From assembly GCA_035772785.1 (NCBI GenBank), contig JAOCPU010000033.1, positions 186,001 through 250,000 on the forward strand: a stretch of 64,000 bases of DNA, written 5' to 3'. The position numbers were made by a program, and so were the translations under genes. How positions within the stretch are numbered: the stretch's first letter is position 1; each line of letters opens with the position of its first letter. Positions 1 through 11,644 of this stretch are shown in pieces. The DNA comes from Phlebiopsis flavidoalba (lineage: Eukaryota; Basidiomycota; Agaricomycetes; Polyporales; Phanerochaetaceae). The notes beneath the pieces are model-generated. The model was not told the DNA's origin. It was given only the letters and a program-made list of their open reading frames with translations, and ran no database searches.

Positions 1-83
1 GCCGGCGGGTCCTCCGACCATTGACCAGGGTAACGAGTATACAACTGTTTCCGAGATTCAAGGTTTGATGCACGGTATTTAGC

Positions 84-404
84 AGGTCCCGGTTCAAGGT
101 CGTCGAGGAAGAAGAGGTACGAGGAGCTCTGGAGCGCCAGTTTTGCCGCGGGCCAGTACGTCTTCGAGTGTGCGTCTGGTCGGTGCTTCGTTGCACCGCG
201 GCCGCCGCTGAGCACACGTACAGGAGGCAGAAGAAAGTGATTATTCTCGATGGAAGAATACGACACGTTTTGTCGCGTCGGTCGCAGACGAGACCAGACG
301 CGTTCCGTGGCACGCCAGAAGGCGTGCGACGGCGCGCGAGGACGCAAGCGAAGGCGGCGCTCCTCGAGAAGTGGCGCGCACGCAAGGACGCAGAGGCGCG
401 TTAA
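84..404 (+). CDS. Possible C-terminal coding fragment, unidentified
   Basis: An open frame runs from about position 69 to a TAA at 402-404. Its end is rich in Arg, Ala, Lys and Glu, including AKAALLEKWRARKDAEAR just before the stop, which looks like the basic helical tail of a nuclear or ribosome-associated protein. An acidic patch (KVVEEEEVRGALE) lies upstream. I do not recognise the family. The left edge of the window may cut the gene. The open frame is GC-rich, so chance openness is possible. Confidence 0.22.
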   Translation, partial: RSRFKVVEEEEVRGALERQFCRGPVRLRVCVWSVLRCTAAAAEHTYRRQKKVIILDGRIRHVLSRRSQTRPDAFRGTPEGVRRRARTQAKAALLEKWRARKDAEAR

Positions 405-3400
405 AGAGACGGAGGGGTACGGTCTGCGAGTGTCCTCACGGTGGGTGTTGCCCCTTAATTCTTCACCGTGCAAGATTACTTGAGGAACGGAAGACGAGGC
501 AGCCGGGAGAGTGGGCACACGATTACGTCTCCGCTTGCGGCGAACGGGGTGGAAGGTTCGTTGTGTAAAACAGGGGTGAGATGTCGTCCGTGGGCCGTGA
601 GGAAGTGCTGATTGTGCTTTGTATTGAAGCGATTTGAAGAATCGGACGGTTGAACGTCACGGCAGGGGGCGGAAGAATGTTGGGCGCAGTGTGCGTCGGG
701 AATGGCGTTGTCGTGATGTGCGACAGTGGTGGGCTGGTTCAGGCGGGGAATGTGCTCGTTGTCCTGGAGTGGAAGGGAAAAAACGGAGGGGCGGTTATTC
801 CAGCCGGACTATTTGAACCAGCTCTGGGTTGTTGTTAGGACGATAATCATTTCCTTTACTTCCCCCCCGAGATGTAAAATCCCACGCCCCCTTGGCGTCG
901 CGGAGCGAAAATTGCTTGCTTGGAATCCTCTGAGTCTTCTGAAGCTCTTCTAATGGTATTACATTTAAACAAACCTGCATTAAGAGGGTAGATGAGATAC
1001 AACCGTGTGTGGTTACATAACATATCAAGCGTCCGACGAGCACCCAGATAAGATTAAAGAAACCCAGTAAACTCAAACGCTCATAATCCCGTCAAGGCAT
1101 ATACTACCGGCGGCGGCTCTCCGTCGCAACACTCTCGCCGACAAAAAAGAGCGACCCACCGCCGCCTTGCATTCTCCTACTCCACGCACTCGCTCTAGCG
1201 TGTCCCCACCAGTATGGCGCATCCCGAACAACACCGGCTGCATCGAGTGGCCTCTGCGGCGCGGGTTCCCGACTGTGGGACTTAGGTCGACCATACGGTC
1301 CGAGTATGCGGCTTGGGGAGGGCGGAAACGCGAGTGAGCGGCGACAGCGGTAGAGGGTGCACGGCGCGTCTCCGAGGACGGATGTGCGGCGCAGAGCTTC
1401 GGAGGCGCGGACGTGGTGAGATGAGTGGTGGGAGCGTCGGTGTGTTGGGCGTGCGGGTGTGCTCGGCTGCGAGTCCGCGCGAAGAGCCGTATGGGCCTAG
1501 TCGCAGGGTTGTCAGGGGAAGTCGTACGTAAGAGAAAGGCTACTCCACACGCTTTGTGAACTCTGCCGAGGAGGGCGCAAGAGTAAGGCATGCGGTGTGT
1601 GCTCATCTGTGTGCGTGCGGCGGATGCGCCGGAGTTTTAGGAAGTGACAGTGCGGCGAGAAGCACCGCGATGCAGACTATGCAGGGCACGAGCAACCGCG
1701 GGCAAGATTGTCTTGAGTGCCCGGTTTGGAAGAACCAGATGACGACGGCGCGACCGTTGGGTGGAAGCATCACCCGCTGCGGCGCCTGTCGCGCGTCGCG
1801 TCGGGTCGAAGTGGCGACTGCCGTCGAAGACAGATCGCTTGCAGGTGGGTGGCGTTTGAAGCGGAGGGGGTATAGGTAAGTAAATCGAAATAGAACTGGG
1901 TCCATTCCTCGCCAATAGTGGTAAGTCGGGAAGGATAATCGATGAGCGTATGGGTGTCGCGCTCCGATAGAGGGGTAGGAATGGATTGGTTAGGTCAAGA
2001 GATTTTCGAGAGGATAATACACTTCGATGCTGCTTTGTGTAGCTAACCGTGGCGGCGATAGGTCTACTGATAAACAGTCAAACCGGGTTATTGGTGGGAT
2101 GACTACCGTATACTGACACAAGAGGGTGCCTGAATACTCATGTCAATCGCTGTAGATATGAGGACTCATGGTCGATGGGACGCCACCATGTAATATGAAC
2201 GTGACCTGAAAACTACGCGATTTGGTGCTTTCCCCGACACTGAAACAGAATTCTATCAAAAAGCTTGATGGTATTAGCCGCATGAAGAAGCGAGTGGAAA
2301 AGATAGTAGGGCCGCCCTACCGGTTGTAATCTGCGCCCTGTCCATGGATCGATCGTTGTACCATTGCTGTCGATGATATGTTCCGATCCGCCGATCCCTG
2401 TCGTCGACCACACAGCTACCCCGGGACTGCATGCGCAGTAAGCGTAGGAGAACTGGACGCCCCGCTGCACCAACGACGGGTAGGCGGGAATGAGAATGGG
2501 CATATGGCCCCGCAGCGGCGCGTCCTGCGCTGGTAATTTCTGGTTTTCTATGACGGCCGCCATCAACACTGTGATCGGACTGCTGTGACTCTATATGGGA
2601 CGAACGTTGATGGGTAGAGGCGCGTCTGGGTGATTTGCAGAGGAATCCAGCTAGGAATTAATCGACATCGTCCGCACCTGACGTGGGGTACATCGCACGA
2701 AACAAATATCGGAGCATTCGCTAATAGAGCTTTAGTTCAGTATCTATAGATTCGCTGGCATGGTATCGTCCTTCAGCGACACGAAAGTCGAGCGAAGAGC
2801 GCACGCAATTGAGTGTTCTCCCCACAGAGGTCTCTCGCCAGAAGGTCGTCGCGAACTTCGTTATGAATATATGCGACCGACAAGATTTGCGACTTCAGCG
2901 ATATTGCTGGAGCAGAAACGACGAGAGTAGTTACGTGCCAGGAGATCAGGTCTACAATGCCAAGACAATGTCTCGAGTCGAAATAACAGAGCAGGAGTAA
3001 GCGCCAGCTACACCTACCGAACCCATGGTTTGAGAAGGGTGAGTATGGTTCACCAGACGCCGTTGTCACTATCGTAGTCTTGTCATCTACATATACTCAG
3101 CCTTCATGAGCAGATGGGGATTAATCTATATTGATCCCATACTCTTCATCTACTGCAATTGGTCTGTTGTATAAGACCTTATGCGCCGATGAGAGACACC
3201 AGAAATTAGCTTGACGCTACCCAGTGGATGCGCTGGAAAAAACTCGCCGACGTGTTTATTGAAAAGAAAAAGGAACCGGCATAAGCCTAAGGCGTAGTGT
3301 CTGAGAAATGGATGATGAACCGAGCTATTACGCAGTGTCTGTACGTAGGCGGTGCCGTCATCTGTCGCAATACTTGCAGCTCCCGAGTATAGCACTCTAC

Positions 3401-3670
3401 GCCGCCCCCGTCTCCACTCTTCCACTCTTGCGAGGTCACATAGTCGCCTACGGCATGACTCATTTCGGCCCTACATCCACTCCCGATAGCACCGGGGATT
3501 AGGTGAGAGCCCCATCTCAGTGCGACGGGGTTTAAAAGCATCACGCTCCGAACGCTCGTGTGGGACAGGATTACTGGTACCATGGTGATAGGAATGCTGG
3601 GAGATGCGTAGCCGTGGATGGACGCATGGCAGCAGCCACGACCGATGATGTGGACGCGGTGCTAGGAAAG
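405..3670. other. Stretch without a supportable gene
   Basis: Several open frames of 90-180 codons occur here (for example minus 1073-1606 and minus 2213-2569). None shows a recognisable domain, a splice-linked continuation or a second copy in the window. The 1.1-1.9 kb part is GC-rich, which by itself lengthens open frames on both strands. I see no tRNA, rRNA or terminal-repeat structure. Confidence 0.5.
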
Positions 3671-3677
3671 TCCGAGC

Positions 3678-4445
3678 TTAGTGCGGGCGGGGGTGCTCAG
3701 TGTAGAGATAATCCAGGGGCGCTAAAGATTGAGGGAGAGTGGGCAGTAGCCGGATCAAGGATGGATGGCTCTGTGTTACAGGAAAAGTTATTATAAGCAC
3801 CCAGAGGAGATCGTGGCAATGGGGACATACTCGTGCTTGTGTCCTGGGTTTGCGTAACAAAGGGTGTCGCTTGACGATCGAGCGCGTTGCGGACCCGCCT
3901 CCGCATGACGAACAGTCCTGCGATAAGCAGCACGATGCACACAACGCAGGTTCTAGGTACCGAGTACCAGGACCGCAGGCAAAATCACGCGCAGCATCGC
4001 TGTTTTTAGAGGATTGCGCGGGAGTGGGCAGCGAGGTATTCTTCAACACCCAGAAGACGTTCGAAGGTGGATTGAGTGTACCCTGGGACCCGGAGGGGGA
4101 CGTATGCGAGAAAATCGAAGTAAAAGGCCGTCCACTGTTCCCCAATGGTTGAGTCTGGAGGACGACCAGAAGGGTGTGTGGACCATCCGCGAGAGGCTGA
4201 GATTGAAAGCAGATGTTCCGTGACTTGTATGAGGTAGATGGGACATTGGTGTCAGTTGACAGGTTCAGATAAGTCCACACAATAAAACTGGATACAGCAC
4301 TGTTGTTTTGGCGAAATACTGTTATATACTTGCTATTGAGGTTCCTGGCTAGATATCAATTATACAGCGAGTAGAATAGCCTAGAGCTATACCGTTGAAA
4401 CGGAATTGGAAGGCAGCGGTTTGGGTTCCCCGAGATAGTTACCGT
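3678..4445 (-). pseudogene. VDDTD-type single-pass membrane protein, 5'-truncated copy 1
   Basis: This family, common in mushrooms and of unknown function, has a short N-terminus with VDDTD, a beta-rich ectodomain, a Ser/Thr/Pro stalk, one membrane helix and a cytosolic tail ending in an acidic and Pro-Pro-Ala-Tyr-like segment. Here the minus strand gives, in order: a second-exon end (PTAAFQFRFNG) near 4.43-4.40 kb; a GT-AG intron near 4.40-4.35 kb; a third exon with FQSQPLADGPHTLLVVLQ (about 4.21-4.15 kb); FYFDFLAYVPLRVPGYTQ after a frame change; a Ser/Pro-rich stalk; and the membrane helix VVCIVLLIAGLFVMRRRVRN near 3.94-3.88 kb, again in a new frame. The first exon with VDDTD is not next to it. 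At least three frame changes are needed, so it is probably dead. The second exon most resembles that of the copy at 40.7-42.3 kb. Confidence 0.68.
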
Positions 4446-6338
4446 CCTGTGGTCACAATTAATTCCCTTGGGCTGTACATTGGAGAAAACCTCCGGTACG
4501 TACTGATTTCATCAGCGAAAAAAAAACATCTTTAGATATATGTTTATCTTTGAATACATATTCTGTCTTACAATATCTGTGTCACGCCACCCGTGTGTCA
4601 GTATTGTAGCGCAATATCAACTACCTTTAATGATTATAATCATCACACAAGGTTCCAAAACCGCGCCATGTGTGGTAATGATTGTAAAACCTTGACCAAT
4701 GAGATATACATTGTAAATGATTATCTGTGTTTGAGCTTCATGGTGTACATTGTAAATCACACAACTATTTATCTTTGGGTCTCTGAGAAATGTCTCGGAA
4801 TGTGCCAAATATCATAAATAAGAGCGATAAGATGATAATTGTTTATTACTTGGACATAAGGTAGAAGTACACTATTACACTCATGAAACGCGCTGTCAAT
4901 GACTGCGCGCGCGTGCGTGACCGGGGACGTGACGGCGACATCTGACATGTTGACGAAGTCATGGTGTGATGCCGCCCGTCTCGTGGTGCAGTGCGAGCGA
5001 GTTGCCGCTGCGTCTGTTAGCTGCTTGGGTGAGACTTACAGTCCTGTAAGAACATTAGCAGGCTTATATGCGTATAAAAATGTTTCTTACCACTCTCAGC
5101 AACCCGACCGCCTTCGGCTGGGCTCCTGGGGCTCCCCGCCACTCTAATGACGGTGACTATTGGGATATCCGCCTGTGCGTGAATGGAAAGTAGCTAAAAG
5201 TTAGTCCAGATAAGCAAGAACGGTGATATACGTGGGTGAAGACTTACCCATCATGCGCGCCATATAGCACCCGCATCCTTGCGAGAACCCTTCAGCTACT
5301 AATTGTGATCCGTCAGGGCATTTCACGATGACACACCTAACTCACCGCTAGGTAGGGGCCTAGGGCCTGAATAGCATGATAAACAACACATAGCAGAAGA
5401 CTCAAGAGAGATTTGACAACGGTTAGACCGTTGAGGCATGAGGGGATGGGATGGTCGGCCAGTCGTACGTGGTGGCAGTAAGAGGAAAGGAGGGAGTGGG
5501 GCACACTGGGTGCGTCGGCTTGCTTTATATATCACGGAGCTTCCCACGGTCCCACCTTACAGAGGCATCGCACACGTAGTCTCGTTCCCATCCCGCACCG
5601 GATTCGAAAGCGCAAGGCTTTCGGCCGGCGAATCGGACATCGAAAAACGGATGTTCGCCGTTCGTCCAGAGGGTCTGGTGTGTTTTTGGATCATAAAAGG
5701 CTACATCGAGCGCACGTGATCGTCACGCTCGCGCCTTGAGCCCGCTCTCACTGTCGTAGAGACCCCTTCGGCGTCGGTTTTGCTCTCCCGGCCCTTCGAG
5801 CTCAGACGTGGCGTACATTTGCTGAAAATATGGATTATTCTCCGCTTTTATTCTGATTTACTGACTGGTTCTGTTTGAGGTCTGATCACTTCGCTGTCCT
5901 GACCGCTGTCCAGCGGTATGAACGATGGCGCCGCTCTGCTCAGCGCCCCTTTTTACTTCGATCGATGTGCTAATGTCCTAAAAATGCTAAATGTCGCCGA
6001 GAACGCACTCTTTAATGTCGGGACTACCGGAGTTCTCAGCCCAGCCCCAGTTCGAAGCGCCATGACCGCATATACCCGGCACAGAGCCGAGTACTGGGCT
6101 TCCTAGTGCCTCCAAACACTGCTGCATGTCATGAGAATAGCCCACATGCGTATACAAGAGGTTGGAAGGGTCCGCGAGCACCGAACAGATGCACCAAGTC
6201 GTGCACTCACAGAGGGGAGGAGGTGCGTGAGGGGTCCTGTCACACGTTACGTCACTCGATGTAGCCGGTCATGATCCAAATTCACCAGACATTCCCCCAG
6301 AACCAGGACTTCAGTTTTTTCGATGTCCGACCGGGTTC
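4446..6338. other. Gene-free stretch, AT-rich between 4.5 and 4.9 kb
   Basis: No supportable coding. 4.50-4.87 kb is AT-rich and contains a perfect 14-bp palindrome (ATGATTATAATCAT near 4.63 kb) and two copies of TACATTGTAAAT about 50 bp apart. These could be remnants of a small transposable element, but no terminal repeats or target-site duplications were found. Confidence 0.4.
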
Positions 6339-6383
6339 AGCCCGGCTATGTCCGGGCTAGGGGGGAGAGGCCTTCGGGCCTCT
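6339..6383. other. Two adjacent perfect hairpins, one with a UUCG loop
   Basis: AGCCCGG (6339-6345) pairs perfectly with CCGGGCT (6352-6358) across a 6-nt loop. Eight bases later AGAGGCC (6366-6372) pairs perfectly with GGCCTCT (6377-6383) across the loop TTCG, the extra-stable UUCG tetraloop if transcribed on the plus strand. There is no following T-run, so a terminator is unlikely. It could be part of a small structured RNA or of a mobile-element end; nothing else in the window matches it. Confidence 0.5.
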
Positions 6384-6643
6384 AATGGCTGGGGACGAGA
6401 CTATCACACACGAAGGCCTGAGGTTGAAGCTTTGAAGTTAAAAGGAAAGGTCGCGCGCGGAGCCTGTCAAAACACGTCGGACGCTCGGATCGGGTGCGGG
6501 GCGCCAAAATGAGAAAGTATTAGATTATTTTGCAATGGTGACCCACGCACGTTAGGTATATGTCAACAAATATAATAGGCTGTCAAATGTGGGAGGTTAC
6601 TTAAATTCCTCCCAATCAAGGTAGCAATATTCAAAAGTTTACC

Positions 6644-6826
6644 TTAGGACATCTCGCGCGCTAGTGTTTTGACATCTCTAGCCGGCAAGCCAAACGTAGA
6701 TAACCACTCGATTATTTTGCTGATGTTATAGTCTGTAGCTTGGCCAGGGACATCATCATACCAAGCATGGGTCAGATAGTCGATCCTGGGACTCTTATCG
6801 TCGACCAAAACGAGGCTGGACTGCAT
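6644..6826 (-). pseudogene. Orphan first exon of a VDDTD-type membrane protein
   Basis: The minus-strand frame begins with Met and reads MQSSLVLVDDKSPRIDYLT, then AWYDDVPGQATDYN. It lines up with the first exon of the plus-strand copy at 40.7 kb (IVDDRDTRIDYLSPWF, then GMGTDY): the VDD, R-IDYL, W and TDY positions coincide. No second or third exon of the family was found just downstream on the minus strand (6.6-6.0 kb). The 3' part of a related copy lies 2.2 kb away at 3.7-4.4 kb on the same strand, so the two may be halves of one gene separated by inserted DNA; this is inference. Confidence 0.55.
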
Positions 6827-7904
6827 CGTGTGGTGTCGACGCTGTAGGACGAGGGCAGAGGGGCCTTGCGCTCGTCGCTCGCCCAGGCCCTACACCTGTG
6901 CGTTTGGCTCAACCGGGCGAGCACGACTCTCAGGAACTATCCCCCCAGCGTCATAATGAAGGTCAGGAGGGACGCCTCGGGGAGAACCCGAAGCAGTGAG
7001 TGTGAGACTCTCTTTGATTCAAACGAGCTATAAAAGTGATGTCAACGGATAGAACAGACCATGAGCAATGTGATTGTCATCAAAGAGCTTGTATAGAGTA
7101 CTTGTTTTCCATCGGCCAGTATCCCCCGAAAGGAGCTTGTTGTGATCCGTGAGAAGTCGCGTGTCCTGCCTGATGAGCCGCAACTTACACACGACGGGCA
7201 AAGTCGATGTCCAGTCGCGTTTTTGAAAACCGACACGACGTAGTAGTGTGTCTGGTACCGCGGTCAGAGCCCTGTCCAGTCTCTAACCCAGTGGTCGTGT
7301 GATCACTCGGACAAGGAGCGGATTCCCAATTGGGACGGGGCCCCGGATTCCCGACCCGAGTGACGGTGAGCAATCTTTGTGACGGACCGGTCGCCCCTGC
7401 CAATCATATCAGAGGCCGACGGCGGAACGTGGACCCCCGCCACTGCCCAGGTCTGCGCTGGAGTGCACGGCGCGGACTGATTTTTGAACGTCTCCCACCT
7501 CGATTGCGCCGCAAATGAGACCCCGACTGATGGCTTTGTTTGGTTCCCCCCACCCCAGGCTGCCACTGACACAATGGTGCTCTAGGACAGTCCTATCTAG
7601 GGCTCGTCAACGTCAACAAGCGCGTCGTCTATTCACCCCACAAGCTCTTCCGTAAGATGGCGTTGTCTATATGTTTCCACATGACCTCTGCCCGCTACCC
7701 AGGGTAAGGACGTTGATGACAACTCCCGCGCTTCGGCCGCCTGCACACAACCTGCACACATAAAACCCGGTCCCAGAGGGCCGCATCGGCCACCAATATA
7801 CCCCATGGGAGGTTCAAGAACCTCCTACTCATTCATACACCAACACTTAGCGTCCCAATTGACCATTTGGTTCCCGGGTTCCTGTGCGAAACAAAGGACT
7901 AACG

Positions 7905-8665
7905 GGTTTTAGGGTCCAGTCCCAGGACCGGCTTGGGACTGGGACTTGGACCGAGACGGGACTGCCTAGGACCGCTTTCCAGTCCCTGGTCCAAGCACGG
8001 TCCGGTCACAGTCCTAAGTCTGGTCCTATCCAAATGCGCTGATTGTCTAGGACCGGTTGGACTGGTCCCGGACTGGTCAAGGACTGGTCCTTAACCAGCC
8101 ACATATAACCAGCTATAACGTAGGGTAACAGCTTATCAGCTAGAAAGACCTTTCTTCAAATGACTTCTTAGGGTCTTCTACAACTTGAATGTGATACATA
8201 ATATAAGCACTGGGCACTCTTCTCACACCTTAACTAGCATAGAATATAATACCCTGGTCACACATTTGCCTGCCATTATAACTGATCTATATGCTGTTGT
8301 TACATTCTAATGTATTCATCTATGTGCTAATAGCATTTTTATAAAGGAAAAATATGGTTCTAGCCCTGCCAAACAATGGAGATATAGGAGGAAAAGACGG
8401 GTCCTGAACACGGTTCACAGACTTGTCTGGGACCAACAGCATTCCTAGACCAGGTCTGAACCAGTCCAGGACTGCTGGTAGGACCATATACAGGACTCAG
8501 CGACCGTGCCAGTCTCTGCGTCCGGTCCTGAGCACAGGTGGTTTCTCTGGTGCCTCAAGGCAGGTCACAGGTCCCTTGGGATCTCTTAGTAAGAATGTGT
8601 GTCAAAGGACCGGGACCCGAACGGACCCCTCAAAAACACTAACAAAGAACGGAACCCGCAGGGCC
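7905..8665. repeat. GGACC/CCAGTCC-rich repeat block with AT-rich centre
   Basis: From about 7.91 to 8.10 kb and again from 8.40 to 8.66 kb the sequence is built from variants of GGACTGGTCC, CCAGGACC and GGTCCAGTCC on both strands. The roughly 300 bp between them (8.10-8.40 kb) is AT-rich and lacks the motif. Because the motif is close to self-complementary, both flanks can form many alternative hairpins. The layout resembles a small non-autonomous element or a satellite remnant; no coding is seen. Confidence 0.55.
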
Positions 8666-8669
8666 ATCC

Positions 8670-10500
8670 GACAGTGGGATCAACATTTCTTGGTTAGTGT
8701 AGATTATTGTTATGGGAGGATACAGCCAATGGGCACTCGGGATCGGAAATAACACGACACGATGCCGCATTTTTACGCTTAAGGGTGCGCACCCTACCAA
8801 ACCCACGGCCCTCCCCCTCCCTATTATTTTACGAAATTTTTATGACAAATAAAAATGATCTTTCTTCCTCAAATAATATGCATACAAAAGGAGTGAAAAT
8901 ACTATATCATCAATGCGTCAAGATATGAAAGGTTACTCTTATACAGATTCTAGACGGATCAAACTTTCCTTGGCTGGTCTGGGGCGCCACTCAGGTTAAA
9001 TGGCACTTCTTGTTCTGGGCGTCAACTGAGGAACGCGTAACGGCCGTTCCATATACTTATGGTGTTTAACAAGTCAAACCAGCGCATGGTTCCTCTGCAG
9101 TTGAAATAGGTGAACTTATATGTACTCGACGACAAAGAGGTAACATAGTAAGTCATCCGAAGTGAAAAAAAGTGGTATAGGAAATGGTTTTTCAAAATAT
9201 GGTTAAGGGGGTCGCAATGGTTACCCCCCACTCCCTGCACATCGGGTTGGGCGCTTAAGTCCCGAGGCCCCTTGGGAGGGAAGTTTGGAATTGCGCGAGG
9301 CAGAAGCTCGATAATTACATTAAAATAAATAGAGACAATTAAGTACGAAATAAATAATAGGCAATAGAACGCAAAGCTGTGGGTATGAAATATGCACAGC
9401 TGACAGCGGATAGTGGGCTGAGCAATTGGCGAGCAACAGAGACAAGAGCCAAAGGACGGGTAGTTTTACAGTAATTCTACGGCACGAGGACATACAAAAC
9501 ATAAAAATGTCCTATGAATTACTAGATATCATAAATACGGCCCTAAAAGTCAGCACAGACACGGCGTATACCATCTTGCAGAGGTAGTGCATGGGCGTAC
9601 ATCGCAATTCACAGTGGGTGTAGACCCAATCCATTCCCAGTATGGGAACGGCACGCGATGATGCGGCCATACGCGCGGTCGATCGTCGCTCGGATCGGGG
9701 TTCAGCGGGCAACCTGGACATGTGACGCTTCCCTGAAATTTCGATTCGCTGCGACTTTATAGAACCGCAATAAACAATCATATACACACCAAATGTAGAC
9801 TAATGTGCATCACACAATGCGCCAAACTGTGTCGAACCCCGTAGGAGACACCGCTGCCAATATCCCATTGAAACCAGCCATTTGTTTAGTAGGGTCGTGA
9901 AGATGGTGCAAGAAGGACAACGGAGTTTGGTGGAGCTTACAATTGAACCCCCATGCTTGTGGCCTTGGGTATAGGCATGGAACGGGCTCAAATGTCCGAT
10001 GCTGACGCCAGGCAGAGGGCGCGTGTGGCGTTTGTGACAAGCTCTCTGTGCGACGCCTGTACAGGGGTCTCATTCACCACCGGAACCGGACTTCCGACGA
10101 TGCTTTCGCAGACCGAACGGATGACGGTCCGGAGGGGATTTCTGCCGTCCATCCAATTAGGGATCCTCTCATCGGTTACCGATGGGGATCCACCATTACA
10201 CGCACTGATTAGTCCAGCTATACACTGGACAGGGACTCTGGGACCGCAGCATCAACTGGACAACTAGTGGACTACGTCGTTGGTCCGTCGTTTTGAAATC
10301 GCTACCTGGTACATCGGCTTTGGCCCAGTCAGGACAAGTATACGGACGAAGTCAGAAGTACTTTATACAATAGTTCTACAAGAAATCCTCTCGCTATTTC
10401 GCTCCGTGCAGTGGGTCAGCCAAGCCAGAGAGCAGAATTTAAGTAGCTATACTGAAGGCTAACGATCGAAAGACAGGAAAACGGTGATACATTAAAAGTG
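8670..10500. other. Stretch without a supportable gene
   Basis: Only short open frames with no recognisable domain. The sequence is AT-rich around 8.8-9.0 and 9.3-9.5 kb. No repeat with terminal inverted or direct ends was recognised. Confidence 0.45.
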
Positions 10501-10505
10501 ACCCT

Positions 10506-10518
10506 CCCCCCCCCCCCC
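10506..10518 (+). repeat. Poly-C tract (13 C)
   Basis: Uninterrupted run of 13 cytosines. A second such run of 14 C lies at 35,585-35,598. Such tracts are length-unstable and prone to sequencing error. Confidence 0.9.
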
Positions 10519-10889
10519 AATGTGCAGGATAGTCCCATATACTATATGGTCAGTGCTTGAGGTGTTATGATGTTTGCACACAGTCAGTCATGAGGGTAGA
10601 CTATGGCGAGCAGAGACTTTTTCTCTGATTTTCACACATTTCCGGTTGCTGTATTAATCACGATATTGTACAATGATGGATGTTCGTGCTTACAAAGTCG
10701 TAATGACATCGGGAATGCAGGTAAACAATTGGACATACTCAAGTCGGCTAAGGTCTCAGTCAGACGCTCATTCCACAGTCGCACCTCAGTATGTTAAAGA
10801 TTGCCCAACCCACAGTATTACTACTCATACCTTGGACCCTTTGTGTCAAACTGTTTTTACGGTAACGTCGTCCTTCGTTGAACACGGTA

Positions 10890-11640
10890 CCTAGTAACAG
10901 CCTGTCCTCGCCAGCTAGACCCGCATTAACCTGTCCGTGTCAGCGTGCGTGCATCCACTCACCACAGTGTCGTTCCATCCTCGCCAGCCTGTCCACGTCG
11001 CCTCTGCCCTTATTGGCCTGTCTGCGTTGGCAAATCCCAGGCAAGTCCACGTCTACATCTGCCTCTGCGTCAGCTTTGTCCTCCGATCGGCCGGGCTCAT
11101 CTCGTTGAGGCAGATCGCCTCGTCCTTGTGGGCCTGTCCGCGCCAAAGTGTTCATGTCGACCCCGTCGCATCGCCGTCATTGTTGTCGGCCTGTTTGCAT
11201 TGGCTCATCCCAGTCAGCGCTGCCCAGTTCGGCCCATTCGAGACGGCACTCATGTCGGGGCCTGTCCAGTCAGCCTCACCACCACCCCCACCTACACACA
11301 CTGGACTGTCTTCTAATTGATATCTGCATGTTGTATCAACCTCAGTCCTCGCGCAGCTGACCTAACCGGAGGAGGGTGGCCTTTGTTCTGCCCCGATGTT
11401 GGGGTGGGCGTGACCATCATCCTTACCATGTCTGAGTTAATAGTTGATGGTCAGCCTTGCACTCCCAGCTATGCACAATCAACCTTACATTGTCAGCCTT
11501 ACCTGTCAACACCACAGTCAGTGAACTTACATGGATTTAGACTTGTGCTGTTGGCTGTGGTATCTTGCACTGCTGGTTCTACATTGTCGGCCTACAACCT
11601 GTTACCTTGTACATCTGAGCTTGCACATTCTATCGAGGGT
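10890..11640 (+). repeat. Degenerate tandem repeat based on GGCCTGTCC
   Basis: Units beginning AGCCTGTCC or GGCCTGTCC/GGCCTGTTT recur at roughly 18-60 bp spacing from 10.90 to 11.28 kb, each followed by a variable 8-10 nt part such as GCGTTGGC or ACGTCGCC. A more diverged TGTCAGCCT/TGTCGGCC series continues to about 11.60 kb. The repeats keep all three plus-strand frames nearly open (open frames of 111-127 codons), which I attribute to composition, not to a protein. Confidence 0.5.
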
Positions 11641-11644
11641 AGGG

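Noticed and set aside
1073..1915. Open frames of 177, 107 and 100 codons
   Set aside because: Overlapping on both strands in GC-rich DNA, with no domain, no splice-linked partner and no second copy.
10953..11320. Open frames of 111-127 codons over the GGCCTGTCC array
   Set aside because: Openness in all three frames follows from the repeat unit; products are low-complexity.
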